From the NCBI GenBank assembly GCA_950295325.1, contig OX485807.1:31219666-31283665 (forward strand): 64,000 nucleotides of DNA, read 5' to 3'. The DNA is from Polytrichum commune. Lineage: Eukaryota > Streptophyta > Polytrichopsida > Polytrichales > Polytrichaceae. Numbering within the stretch: the first letter of the stretch is position 1; every line of letters begins with the position of its first letter. Made by a program: the position numbers and the translations under genes. The notes under the pieces were generated by a model. That model saw only the letters and a list, made by a program, of their open reading frames with translations. It was not told where the DNA came from and ran no database searches. Positions 33,856-45,835 of the stretch are shown piece by piece.

Positions 33856-34361
33856 GGGGTACTTCACACACAAGCCAAGAGCCGTGACCATGAAATTGTT
33901 AGAGCCCAAAAGAAACTGTCCAAAGGCCGTCCCGTCTCACCTCCGAAATCATATTGTAGTGTGGTCACGGATCCTCAAGTGTAGTGTGAAGTCATATGTG
34001 ACCGGGCCCTCAACCAAATGCTATTTCAATGAATTTCTATCCATGCAGGTCCTCACACATGATAAAATAGAATAAATCAACGGTTATGAGCGTTCGGAGT
34101 GCCATGGTCTCCCAGTTTTGTGTTAGGCCTACCTCCAAGAAGTGGTTTTTGAAAACAGTCCAAGTGACCATGAAACATGATCCATTCGATGCCATGTAGG
34201 AACCCATGTGGACTTTACATCCATCTTGCATTCACATGTATACTCCGTTGGTCCCTCGAGCGTAGTGGGAAGCGAACTTGGACCGGCTCCGCCTTTTCCA
34301 CCAATGAGAGTGCTTGAAGTGAAATGGTCACGGGCTCTCAGTCTCGTGTGCGAAGTGGCCC
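33856..34361. mobile_element. PIF/Harbinger-like MITE, family P, copy 1 (506 bp)
   Basis: The left end GGGGTACTTCACACACAAGC is followed by CAAGAGCCGTGACCATG; the right end is the inverse (GTGCGAAGTGGCC). It is flanked by TAA at 33853-33855 and 34362-34364. Homologous to 39180-39677 and 47303-47801 along the full length. Small frames inside show no transposase motif. Confidence 0.9.
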
Positions 34362-34399
34362 TAAATTCGATTCCATCAACCAAGTTTTGGTTTTCCCCT

Positions 34400-35430
34400 C
34401 AAAGAGGAACCTGAGAGGCCACTGACTAACTGCTGACTCCCTTGTAGTAAGAATCACAGGTACGCTTGAGGCTATACTTAACTTATAGAGAATCAAGCTA
34501 ATTTGGACTTCCAATTCGGCCATCCAGACTTTTGTACTCAAAATTTGGGAGAGGGGACAAGGACCCCTCCCCCCAACATGAGTAACCAAAGTGTGCCTCC
34601 GGTCTTCTTTGACCCGAAAATGGTAGTAAGTAAGCATTAAGGTATGCGGGGCCTTATGTGATGTGTGGGCGCACTTCTTAACCACAAGCCTATCTTTGAC
34701 TCTTGAGTGGTATATGGCAAGGCTTGTAGTTAAGAATGGATACAATCAAGAGTTTGGACTATGTGCTAAAAAAATAGACATGATTTCAGGGTTTAGGTTC
34801 TTAACCCTTAAAGGACACATGCTTTCCCGATACCACACCCAAAATATATTTTAAATTTCATTTTAAGCATGATTAACCAATTAATTTACATAGGCTTTAT
34901 TCTAAAGAATTATAGATCTTGCTAAGGTGCTCGATTTGGCATTCTAAAAACCCCATTTGGTGCAATGGAGTAGAAGTTTTGAACAAGATTCTCCCAAAAT
35001 AATACCAAGCCCGTGGGGCTTGCATTGTCCTTTAAGGGTTAACAAGCTCTGGGATAGATGTAAATACGGACAAGAGACTTGTCCAATAACAATGAAGCGT
35101 TTGATATTATAGTTCATGTGAGTTGTCAATATATATGCTCATTGGGAATCGAATTACTCAATGGGGAAAAGGAACGAGAAGAATGTGATGACATCCCTAA
35201 CCATACATATCACCAAAAGCAACAAGGTATAAATTGACAGTGAAGGCGCTCCTTCACAACCACAATCATAATTTCCAAGTCCGAATAACTTACAAAGCAA
35301 TTCAATGATTGTTGATGTGAGCAAATGGATGTCAAGTCTTATAGTACAGTGTGAGCTCCATGTATTATGTCCATAAAATATAGAGAATAATAAACCTTGT
35401 AGTTTATAGACTAGATATTTTAGAGATTGT
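34400..35430. other. no gene; old repeat fragment
   Basis: Bases about 34690-34830 share diverged phrases with 22840-23080 (GGCAAGGCTTGTAGTTAAGA). Nothing else was recognised. Confidence 0.5.
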
Positions 35431-35675
35431 AGAGGGAATCATCGTATACCTCTTGTCCATCCAACATTAGCACTTAGTCCCCCATAGATTTATTGCCGAT
35501 TCATCTCAAATTACTTCGAGTACACTAATTCAGGGTCTTTAAAGTTAATTTCGATGTCAACTCAACATCTTCTTCTTCTTTTTTAAATATCCTCCGAGCT
35601 GCATACTACGTCGAGTATGATTAAAGTTGGATGAATGAATGAGAGAAGGTACACTCGTATACAATAATTCCCTCT
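35431..35675. mobile_element. MITE family W (AGAGGGAAT ends), copy 1
   Basis: The left end AGAGGGAATCATCGTATACC is followed within 15 bases by TCCATCCAACA. The right end is the inverse (TTGGATGAATGAATGAGAG, ACTCGTATACAATAATTCCC). Relatives are at about 40090-42290 (split by insertions), 45590-45835 and 52876-53131. Copies share a core like TTCATCTCAAATTAC. Non-coding. Confidence 0.75.
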
Positions 35676-36699
35676 CTCCATACTTTCCCTATAACTTACA
35701 ACTAGGGTAGGATCGTAACAAGAGCCACACACACGTATTTGCTTCTCCTCATTAAAGTGAGAGATCTCTTAGTAGATGCAATTACCAACTATTTGAATGA
35801 GGGAAGATAGTTAGATGACTTGTGGGGCTCATGAATTTAATGGCACGCACTCTAATGAGGTGAAATGCCATGATGAAAGTATGGGGTTCTTAGACTCAAA
35901 TGCAACAAATCTCTCACTCATATGTATGTATATATATACAACTGATTTGCAGATTGAAATTATGTTGTTTTCCAGTTTTGTCATGGAGCCCCTATGTATT
36001 AGAGTAGCCAGCAAATAAGAGTATTAGCCTTTCTCACAATGGCTACATCACATGCATATACGTACACTAAGTAATAGTCATATTACTATGGGCCACACTA
36101 ATTTTCTAGAGTCCACACTAATTCTCATAATGAGAAGCAATATTTTCACCTTCGGATGACTAAGTTTATGTAAACACCACGAAGCTCTACATTGTCTATA
36201 TTTTTTTTATGTCACTTATCATTTAGAGTTGTGGAGTGCTATTTCTTTTTATGGAGGATGTAACTTTTTAATCAAGTAAGGTCGCTATGTTCTATGATTT
36301 TCAAACAACCTATTTACCCCTTTTTGGTAAAAAATAAATATAATCTCTAGTAAGATGTTGTATGTTTGGCATAATTCCAAATCGTAAATGACATTAAGTA
36401 TTATGAACAAAGGCGGTTATCTAGTGGAAGGAGGGTTTTGTGGTGTCTAAGGGTGAGTTTTCATGTAGACACTAGACAATAATGGGTTGGAGATGTTCAC
36501 ATGTAGATACGTACAAGCCATCACCAAACATATTTTGGTAGCCTATTAGAATGTGAAGGGCCATAGACATGGGCCGTTAGACTTGCATGCATCCACTGTA
36601 AAAGCACTTTTTAACTGACAAGTGCCAGTCACCAAAGGATTGAAGACATGTTTTAGGAGGAGGTTTTTAATTAGTAGGTGGTCCTGGATATGAGAAGAT

Positions 36700-37430
36700 G
36701 AGAGTACACCTTAACCTTCGTACCATCACACTTCTTAAAGTCACTCACTAACTTATGTCCCAAACCCCTAGGGAATGGATGTTCTCAATTTAAATATCCC
36801 TCCTTGTTATCACATTTCCCTCCCATATATCACAACTTCTGACATTAAAATCGTACACCCAAAAATTCAAACCACCTACTTGTGCACATCACATTGTCAT
36901 AATTGTCATTATTGCAATGTTTACTTTGTGTTATTCCATAATCATGTCACACGCTACACTAATTCTCTATTATCATGCATCCATAATAATAGTACACACC
37001 TACTTAATATCACATGCACTTTTCACCTTCCACATGCATGATATAGGGAGTTAGAGTGTAGCTAGTTGGCAAATACGCATTTAACTCCGTAATATCATGC
37101 TTTGTGGGAACCAAAGTACACGTGATAATTAGGAGATCTGTAGTGTTAACATGGATACGTGAAAACAAAGAATTAGTGTAGCATGTGACATTATGAGATA
37201 ACACAAAGTTGACATTGCAATAATGACAATACTGACAACGTGATGCTTGCAAGTGTGTGGTTTGAATTCCTTGGCGATTTACTTCAATGTCGAAACCCAT
37301 GATATATGAAAGGGGAACATGATAACAAGGAGTGAGACTTAAACTGAGAACATCCGCTCCCTAGGGTTTCGAAATATAAGAGAAGGAGTAACGTTAAGGA
37401 AGTTGGCCTTATTACGGAGTTTAGAGTGTT
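36700..37430. repeat. head-to-head pair of family F elements forming a large foldback
   Basis: Bases about 36700-37035 are an inverted copy of 37045-37430. Matching pairs include CCCTAGGGAATGGATG with CATCCGCTCCCTAGGG, CATATATCACAA with CATGATATATG, and ACACGCTACACTAATT with AATTAGTGTAGCATGTG. Arms are roughly 330 bases and perhaps 80% identical. A transcript across it would fold back on itself. A single related copy sits at 23842-24202. Confidence 0.8.
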
Positions 37431-37674
37431 ACTGTATGCATGCCATACCCAATGATTAAAGATGCTATATAAATCCAATAGGTAGGATGTAGTAGGAGTC
37501 AGGGGAATACTGTCACCATACTTTTATGGCTCACTTACCAAGGTCACAAAGTTGGTGAATGCGATTTCTCCTTCACATGTGAAAGGCTTGATCTTATCAC
37601 ACCTACCCACAAGACCTATCTTAAAGCTTTTTAACTTTTGTTGCTTTTCATCAAGTTGGTGCTCTCCAGATTCA

Positions 37675-38682
37675 CTCCTTTGGTAAGGTGAATTCACAAA
37701 AGTTCAAACTCAATTTCATGATTTAACAAACCAATGTAGCAATAGGTTCTACCAATTTCATGATTTAGTGTCCATATTCATAATTTCACAAAATCAATTT
37801 TGCGAATTATATAACTTTAGTTCACGAAGAACAACACATCATTTATGAGATTTTTCGAGTCGTTCCAAACGCTGCACTCCAAATATGTTCTGCGCATTGC
37901 TCTGACATGCAACCAACACTCTTCCCACAATCACATTCACGACCACACTACACTCTCAAGTCCACAAGATTCCGCACTCCAACTACATTGAGTTTGTGTC
38001 GCTTGCTTTGATGTACAAAAATCAAAGACCGTAGAAGAACCGGCAGTGCTTGCTACTGGCTTTGATGTGTTATAATGAAAGACCAAAGATCAATTGATGT
38101 CAAAGCAAGAGACTTCCAAGTGAACGCAAAACAAATAGGAAGCAATGGACAACGAGAAGACAAAGAATGTGAAACGAGGAGGCAAGAAGTTGAGAAGTTC
38201 ATAATACAAAAACCACAGGGTGTGAAAAGATGTATGAAATTGGTTTGGAAGATTCATGAAGTTGCTAGAGGCAAAGGTCCACGATCACGAAATTGAGATG
38301 TGCCACATGTCACGTCGGTTCAAAAGAATTATTAACTCATTAGGAAGGTTCGTGAAATTGGTAGAACACTCTGATAACATTGGTTGGAAAGTTCAAAGAC
38401 TACATTGTTCTCTAATTAGTGTGGGTGGAATATCCATGTGGGTTGGAATTTAGTGTGACCCACATTCATTTTATAGTACTTGCCTTGCCTTGAATTTTCA
38501 TTCAAATATACAGACGGAAAAAAACCCACAATAATTACGGTGGTCCACTTCAAATAATAATAACAATATAGTGTGGATAATCGGAACTTTACTGAGACCC
38601 ACACTAATCAAACAAAACAATGTATCTTGAAACCTTCATGAAATTGAGATTGCACTTCCGTGAAGTCAACTTACCAAAGGAG
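37675..38682. mobile_element. TIR element CTCCTTTGGTAAG, copy 1 (1008 bp), possibly Tc1/mariner-like
   Basis: The left end CTCCTTTGGTAAGGTGAATT and the right end, inverted, CTCCTTTGGTAAGTTGACTT match over about 24 bases. The interior matches 40151-40842 in the same orientation (CAATAGGTTCTACC, GCTTGCTTTGATGTAC, GAGGCAAGAAGTTGAGAAG). The right flank has TA and the left CA, consistent with a mutated TA target. No transposase frame is present. The 38075-38296 frame (hydrophilic, Lys-rich) is not shared in frame with the other copy. Confidence 0.75.
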
Positions 38683-39179
38683 TATTTGCTACATTGGTAA
38701 TTAAGCTTAACAGTAGAATCTAGATCAAATTTATTCGGTCTGACAGTATTGGTATCATGTACTACTGTATACTAAATCGGAATCATCAAAAATTACTCAT
38801 TCTGAAGGGACTCGGAAACAACCTTATAATTGTTTTTTGCAGCTGTGTCTTAATCGATATTAATTAGTGGGGTTGGATTTCAATCACCTATGTGATAGCT
38901 TGCACTAAGTTACTTATTAAGCCCATTGCCGCCCAACCTCCATTCCCGGTGGCCTTCTGATGAACAAATTAATATTAGAAAGCATGTAGACTACGGCTAG
39001 TTTTGTGTGTTCCCTCATGTTTGTCTATGCGGCGGCCGGCCAAGTGTTAAATAGAATGATATAAAAGACAAAGGCAAATTTGATTCCTGCCACTTGAGGC
39101 TGAATCAATCTTATGGTCACGACCAGCCACCTGCAATTCCATCCGGACTCATGATTTGAGGCCACAAAAGTTGCATTAA

Positions 39180-39677
39180 GGGCCACTTCACACACGAGCC
39201 AACAGCCGTGACCATGAACATTGTGAGAGCCCAAAAGAAAGAAAGTGTCCAAAGGCCGCCCCAACTCACCTCCAAAACCATGTAGTGCGGTCACGGACCC
39301 TCGAGTGTAGTGTGAAGTCATGTGTGACCGGATCCTCAACCAAATGCTATTTCAGTGAATTTCTATTCGTGTGGGTCATCACACATGACAAAATAGAATA
39401 AATAAACGGTGGTCAGCGTTCGGAGTGCCATGGTCTTCCAGTTTTGTGTTAAGCCTACCTCTAAGAGATGGTTTTTGAAACTAGTCCAAGTGACCATGTA
39501 GGAGTCATTGTGGATTGTACATTCGATGCCATGTAGACTGTACATCCATCTTGCATTCACTTGTATACTCCGTCGGTCCCTCAAGCGTAGTGTGAAGCGA
39601 ACTTGGACGGCTCCTCCTTTTCCACCAATTAGAGTGCTTGAAGTGAATGGTCATGGGCTCTCAGTGTGAAGTGGCCC
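39180..39677. mobile_element. PIF/Harbinger-like MITE, family P, copy 2 (498 bp)
   Basis: Ends are GGGCCACTTCACACACGAGC and GTGTGAAGTGGCCC (inverse). It is flanked by TAA at 39177-39179 and 39678-39680. Collinear with 33856-34361. Confidence 0.92.
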
Positions 39678-40150
39678 TAAGCTCATAGAACCTGAGTCAT
39701 GAAAACTTCAGTAAGGTAGAGGGGCACATTCCCGCTCGAATTTCATATTGGCATGTTCATTGGGGAGTTATTAAGGGGGAATCAATCTTGGAAGATGTGC
39801 AAAGTACATTGGAAATTGGACCAATTGGAATAATCAATTTTGGATTAATATTGAATTAGTTATGAATTTTGGAAGGAGAACTCATAGGGGTACCCAAAAC
39901 CACTCACCCCAAAAATGTACACCATGGTTACATAGAAATTTGAGGTACGAGGCTATAATGTACCTCTTGTTTGGATAGATCTAGTGAGCGGTTTAAGGAC
40001 CCGAGCGGGAATGTGCCCCTCTACCTTAAGTGAAGTAGGAATTTACTTTAACCATCGAGCAATGCAGGAAGGTATGCTCTTGAGGGAGGGAGAGGGGATT
40101 CGCGCATGTGAGCATACCTATCTTTCGTCCAACATAGAAGCCCAAAATTA

Positions 40151-40842
40151 CTCCTTTGGTGAGATGAATTCACATAAGTGTACTAAACTCAATTTCATGA
40201 TTTTACAAACCAGTTTAGCAATAGGTTCTATCAATTTTATTTCATTGGAATTAAGAATCAAGTTCATTATATAGACAACCAATTTCACTACATGTTGTGA
40301 ACAATTTCATGATCTTGTACTTCTATTTAAAGCTTCACACAATCAATTTCATGAACTGTATAACTTGATTTCAGAAACATCGTTACATCATGCATAAGAT
40401 TCTCCCAATCCCTCTCCATGCCTAGCTCTACCAAAATTTCGAATGACCTCTCTTATCTAACCTTGGACCATGTATGCAATGTTTTCTTGTACATCATCAT
40501 TAATGTTTGTGTTGCTTGCTTTGATGTACAATAATGAAAGACTAGAGAAGAACGAGGAGTGCTTGCTTCCGGCTTTGAGGTACTATAATGAAGACCAAAG
40601 AAAAACCGACGTCAAGGCTAGAGGCTTCTAGGTAAACAAAATAATGAGGAACCAATGAACAACGAGAAGGCAAAGAATGTGAAATGAGGAGGCAAGAAGT
40701 TGAGAAGTTGGGAATACGAAAACTAAAGCCCAACCACAAAGTGCGAATAGATTTATGAACATCGGTGGGAAGGTTCATGAACTAGCTTGGAACCTTTATA
40801 AGACCGAGTTTGCACTTCTGTGAAGTCATCTTACCAAAGGAG
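40151..40842. mobile_element. TIR element CTCCTTTGGTAAG, copy 2 (692 bp)
   Basis: The left end is CTCCTTTGGTGAGATGAATT; the right end, inverted, is CTCCTTTGGTAAGATGACTT. It is flanked by TA at 40149-40150 and 40843-40844. Shorter than the 37675 copy by internal deletions. A TA target suggests the Tc1/mariner superfamily, but a 2-bp match alone is weak. Confidence 0.75.
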
Positions 40843-41290
40843 TAATATGCAACCTGGAAGTTGCTAATTTAAGTTTGGTTGACATCGGAATTAGTTTTAT
40901 AAACCTTGAGTTAGTCTAATCCAAGTCATTTTCGATGAATCGGCCATAAAACCTAAGGCATGCTACCCTATTATAGAGGACTACATCTTGACCAATTATG
41001 GTTGCTATTTATGTACATTGGCATTTGGCATGAAAAGTTGTTCCCATAGAGAGGAAGTGTACAAAAATTTGCCATAATGTTTTTGAATTGAAATTATCAC
41101 TCTTGAATTAGTTATGAGTTTTAAAAGTATTATGTCAGAGTGTGCTATAATAGATTTTTAAATGTTTAATTTTAGAATTCAAGAACTTCTGTCATAAAAT
41201 CAAATCTTGTCTATTTATTACCTCTTTTTTATCTTTACACACTCATCATGTGTCTTGGAACCGACACATAATGAACTAATTACACACTAA

Positions 41291-41393
41291 GGGCCACTTC
41301 ACACACAAGCCAAGAGCTGTGACCATGAAATTATGAGAGCCCGAAAGAAGTGTCCAAAGGCGCATGCCCTTGGTCTTGTGTGTGAAGTGGCCC
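41291..41393. mobile_element. PIF/Harbinger-like MITE, family P, minimal copy (103 bp)
   Basis: Keeps about 60 bases of the left end (GGGCCACTTCACACACAAGC through GTGTCCAAAGGC) joined to about 35 bases of the right end. TAA flanks it at 41288-41290 and 41394-41396. It is an internal-deletion derivative of the roughly 500-bp copies. Confidence 0.95.
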
Positions 41394-41803
41394 TAACTTG
41401 GCTCTCAATATCCTCACCAAATGTCCTATTTCCAACACCCTAGGTCCCTAGCCAAGCAATCATAGCAAAGGAATAGAAAGGAATTATCTTATCTTTGAAA
41501 CCATGCTTACCTTGTCATAATTAGATGGATTGTGTTCCTTATTTTTAGTACTTGCCTCTCCCATGTAAGTTCTTCTAAATTACCTTCATGAAGATTGGCT
41601 TCACCTATTCCGACACCTCCCCTCCCTTATTAGTTTGCCACATTGGGAACTTTGGGAACCCTAGGACCCTTTTTCTTTTTCTTTTTCTTTTTTCCCCTAG
41701 AGCTTGGCGAAAGGGCACCCCTCAATATCAAGGCAACATACCTTACATGAGGTTAAGTTTTACGTTGGATAAATGAGGGAGTATGCTTGTATGCTCGTAT
41801 ACC

Positions 41804-42268
41804 CACGGGTAGATCACTTAGTGCATTTTAAAAACGACGTCTGGCATAATATAGAGAGGATTAAAATCATTTGAAATAAAAATTATAAAGGAATTCCAAA
41901 TAATAAAGGGGCCATTAAATGTAGACAATCCCATTATAAGTAAGTTAGATGGACATAAAACATGGGCCATTATTTTTTGTAAAATTAATATAGGGGCTGA
42001 AGATAAGGATTCCATGCTTTCCCTCAACACTCGTCAATTGCGTTAGGAAGTAGATTAGCTTTTATTACATAAAAGGAATATAGAGTACAAAAAATTGTAG
42101 TGGCTTGGACAATATAAGTAAAGGAAGGGTGCAAACAAATGGGTCATTTTTGAAATTGAAGTAATTATAGGGAGGCTTTAATTCAACCCTTGAAGGTAAA
42201 TAGCCCCAAAACAAAAAACCCCCAGCCGCACGTGGTGCACAAAAATGCCTTAGAGTGATCTACCCGTG
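41804..42268. mobile_element. hAT-like MITE, CACGGGTAGATCACT family (465 bp)
   Basis: The left end CACGGGTAGATCACTTAGTG and the right end, inverted, CACGGGTAGATCACTCTAAG share the continuing GCATTTTT. The exact 8-bp duplication CGTATACC flanks it at 41796-41803 and 42269-42276. The target is the terminal part of a family W MITE. Unrelated in sequence to the CARTGATCGGGG hAT family. Non-coding. Confidence 0.93.
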
Positions 42269-42969
42269 CGTATACCCTCTCTCCTCTCTCAAGGGCCAAT
42301 TTGCAATAGTGACTACAGTTGACCATGACCACCACTATTTAGAATCTCTCACTGGTTGAGAAATGAGTGACAGTCCCACTTCATTTCACACAAGCTCACC
42401 AAAAACATAATTGACCATGGGTGAGCATGTTTGAATATTGATGACAAAGTGACATGGAAAAAACTAAAATCCTATGTGTTCATAAATGGAAATTGATTGG
42501 TGGTCACCCAAATTTTGTAGCGAGAGAACCCAAATAGGACCTTGTGTCAATAAAAAATAAGGCAATTTTAGCTAAATCTAACATATAAAAGACGAATGAA
42601 GCCTCCTCGGAGATGCAATAAAAGCCAAAATGTAAGAGGTGTTGTCATAGTGTATTTATTGTCTATAATAGCCCACCCACACCTACTAATGTGGGCCACC
42701 AATAAACGGGTTTCACTGACACTAGCTACATCCAATGGCTCCCACTAGCCCAAGTGAAGCTAAAAGTGGCCCCTGCTAGTAGGAGCCGTGTGTTGGTTGC
42801 CCACACCAATAAGTGTGGACATGCTATAAGTTAATAGGATGGAGCCCCCGCAACATCCTGCATTTTGATGTTCCATACATGGAATTTTTTTCTCTAATTG
42901 CGATGATAAATGCAAAGGGAAGGATGGTTGCCACTGTTGCCATGTTACTAGATAAATTTGCACATAAGT

Positions 42970-43165
42970 ACACCAATTATCCCAATTAGTGCATGATACT
43001 ATCCAGAATTACATAATGCAACCGCGTCTTACTCAGGAGCTCACCTTTTTAGCAACGGAAGCTCAATAAGTCGTCCGGATGTCATAGAACACAAATGACA
43101 TTGCTTGGTTAAAAATGACATTCTCAGTAAACGGTTACACACACTAATTGGGATAATGGGTGTGG
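42970..43165. repeat. inverted-repeat element, ATTATCCCAATTAGTG ends
   Basis: ACACCAATTATCCCAATTAG near 42971 is the inverse of CTAATTGGGATAATGGGTGT near 43145. A single related end lies at 51640-51665 (CACTAATTGGGATAAT). No target duplication was seen. Confidence 0.65.
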
Positions 43166-43408
43166 TAAAAACAGATCTCAAGCACATTTCTAGGGAAATG
43201 GGCCCCCCACCTGTGCATGAATTTGAAAAATAAAGGCTCCTGGAGCACATGAAGAATGTGCTTGGGGATTGGAGCTAAAAGAGGGGCTCCCTGTTTCCCC
43301 TTACCAGCCTGCCTAGTGGTGTCCATGAAGAGCCTTAAAAATCATTGCTGGGCTTGGCAGCCGTGCATGGACGGCGGCTGCTACACTGAAGGAGGCTCTC
43401 TTCATTAC

Positions 43409-43843
43409 GGCGGACGTTAAGTTCCCCCCCATGAACTTTTCGGGAGAGGAATATTCGGGGTTTCATTTTAGAATGTAAAAGACCCTTTCAATGGTAAGTC
43501 ACATGATTTTCAACCTCAGTGCTAATGAGGGCTTCGTAATATTTTTAACTTCCAAGTTAATTGCATGTTTTATTGGCGGTTTCACTTTGTGAATGAAATC
43601 CAATCAATCGCTTATTTACTCAATGGAAGTGAACATATGTATTGGATTTAGGACCTTGAAAATGAAGTGCACTCAATATGGGATTTGTGCATATGTGGCC
43701 TTCAAGAATGCAAGGACAATAGTTTTTTTGAAGTCAGGCGGGCGGGCAGCAATTTTCGGTCGGGTCCAGAAAATCTATCGGGCGGCTACCCTGCCCGAAT
43801 ATTCCTCCCCCAAAAAGTTCGTGGGGGGAACTTAACGTCCGCC
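43409..43843. mobile_element. Mutator-like MITE (435 bp) with 9-bp TSD
   Basis: Both ends begin GGCGGACGTTAAGTTCCCCC and stay matched for about 50 bases, through GAACTTTT and GAGGAATATTCGGG. The exact 9-bp duplication CTTCATTAC lies at 43400-43408 and 43844-43852. Nine-bp duplications and long inverted ends are typical of Mutator-like elements. No transposase; the insert is non-coding. The MULE relics at 15-17.6 kb show that the superfamily was present, but their ends were not compared. Confidence 0.95.
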
Positions 43844-43954
43844 CTTCATTACTGGCACTGGGACACCCATAGATCATCAGCCTCCTCCCATACTCTCCTC
43901 TACTCTCCTCCTCCTCCTCAACAACTGCTCCCTTGTAGACCACTGTTTGGGATT

Positions 43955-44057
43955 CCTCTAAAATGATCGGTAATTCTCCTGCAGTCTCGAACTTCAACCG
44001 GTAATTCCTCAAACTTAACCGGTTCATGTGCAACTAACCGCTGGTTCTCCCCGATCT
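43955..44057. mobile_element. hAT-like MITE fragment, CARTGATCGGGG family
   Basis: Contains the right arm only (ATGATCGGTAATTCTCCTGC, CAACCGGTAATTCCTCAAAC, ending GGTTCTCCCCGATC). It aligns with 52465-52565. Confidence 0.85.
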
Positions 44058-44059
44058 AC

Positions 44060-45589
44060 AATGGAGACTGGCTGGGAGCCCCCCTTTCTTCTTCTTCATC
44101 ATCATCAGTTAAGTTACACATAATCGAATTCAAATTCGTTTGCCTTAGGGCGTGGCTAAAGATGTTCTACTGACAAACACTCTAGTCACTCCGACCTCCT
44201 ACGGACACCGGGGTTCTTCTTCTTTTTTTCTTTTTTTTTGGATCGAATTTGAGGCTCCCTCGCCTCCTCCTCCACAATGTGCCGATGATCAATCTCCTCG
44301 ATGTGTAGGTAGCTCCCCCAGCCGGACACCCTAGACGTCCAATTCCAGGCCTCGAATGTCTTTGAAGGGAAATCTTGGAAGGTGTCACCGCTCCAGGTGT
44401 CTGCAAGCCTCTTGCAGGGTTTGCTTTGGTATTGGTGAGATGGAGTCTGGAGGAATTTATGGGGCCCCCCTCTACTTAAGGTAAATGTGGAGAGTGCCAG
44501 ACCACAGCAGCCAGGTGAATGCTTGTGAACACCTCACTTACCGAACCATTCTCTTTCTATTGTAGAGCCTAGAGATTATTATGTTAATCCAAACCAGCTT
44601 CTGAGTTGGGGTCAGTGATCCCGAATTAGTGTGGTGAGTTTGAGTTGGGATGAATCGGCATCCAACTTATATGAGGGGGCATGTTTTTACTGTTACCATG
44701 TTGGCAGGTGTGATGACACCAAACCCCACATGAGGTTGTTGTGTAGTTTGATGGTGAAATTGTTTGACATCCGTCATCTCTTAGAAAATACTTCAAAAGT
44801 TGGCTTCCTCTTTTGAGGTGTGACCCTTTGGACTCTCCGGTTTGAGAGATACAACCTTATCTTTGTCAATGGCACTACATGGAATGAGGAACGAGTACAA
44901 CCAACTTATTTGGCATGGTTTCTTTGAGTACGCTAGAATTGTTTGGACCAATGTTGTGAAGGATGCAGGAACGGCCTCATGTTTACTCTGACAAGCTTCT
45001 TGGCACGCTCGGTGGGGGATGCAAAGCCAACAATTTTTCTACTCTCGATCTAATTCTAGACCTCCTCTGGAATGCCAAGTCATTGTATGTTGAGATTAGT
45101 TGATCATGCTTAGGAGTTGTCTTACCCTCCTTGGGGCTATGTAGTTCCATCAAGTGCACCCGAAAGAGATGCCCATGCCTATGCTCCGAGTCCCGCAAAC
45201 ATTGTTGGTTCTTTTGGCAATGTACAAAGCATTTCATTTGTCTCCTAGAATAAAACTATAAATAAATAAAATCCTTACATCGTTGAATTTTGTCATATTA
45301 CCAACTTAGTGGGGCCCAAGAATTTATAGTGATTTGTAGCCACATAATCTCTAATGAACTCTAGGAAGGGTTGATTATGCGTAAGAACGATTGTTGGGTT
45401 TATGTTATGTGTTGTTTGAGCAAAATATTTTTCTTTGAGTCAATGTGGCCTGGAATGAGCATGAAAGACCCAAAATTAGTATGATGAAATTGAGTTGTGG
45501 TGATGAACCTAGAAGCCTAGGGCAAGTTCATACTAGACCCCTCTACATGGTCACCACAAATCCCATCCTATAGGGGGTGTGCACACAAA
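44060..45589. other. no gene seen
   Basis: Short frames on both strands lack protein-like features. There is a T-rich run at 44218-44240. Confidence 0.5.
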
Positions 45590-45835
45590 GGGAATTGTTG
45601 CATGCGAGCGCACCCCTCATCCATCCATGATTAAAATTAAAAGTAACAAAAATAAAAATAAAAGGTTTCCCTATAGGTCTGTCGTTGCTACACTTCAAAT
45701 GTGACTCAATAGACTAATGTAGGCATTTGAACCCAATTCCGGTGTCAATTTATCTAACAACATAACCTCTAAGCTACAAACTATTTCAAGGCATTTTTGT
45801 TGGATGAATGAGTGATATGCTCATAAACAACCATC
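45590..45835. mobile_element. MITE family W, copy 3 (diverged)
   Basis: Left GGGAATTGTTGCATGCGAGC with CTCATCCATCC; right TTGTTGGATGAATGAGTGAT with GCTCATAAACAACC. It is more eroded than the other copies. Confidence 0.5.

Larger units (their letters stand above)
40090..42290. mobile_element. MITE family W, copy 2, blown up by three or more insertions
   Basis: The left end of family W is visible at about 40090-40140 (GCGCATGTGAGCATACC, TCGTCCAACATAG). The right end is at 41735-41803 and 42269-42290 (GTTGGATAAATGAGGG, CTCGTATACC, CCTCTCTCC). Core phrases (GGAATTAGTTTTATAAACC) lie at 40880-40960. Between them are a CTCCTTTGGT element (40151-40842), a family P MITE (41291-41393) and a hAT-like MITE (41804-42268). 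Removing them would restore an element much like 52876-53131. The stretch 41000-41290 is not explained. Confidence 0.6.

Noticed and set aside
38075-38296. A Lys/Arg-rich 73-residue gene
   Set aside because: It lies in the interior of a repeat element, and the related copy at 40500-40760 does not preserve the frame.
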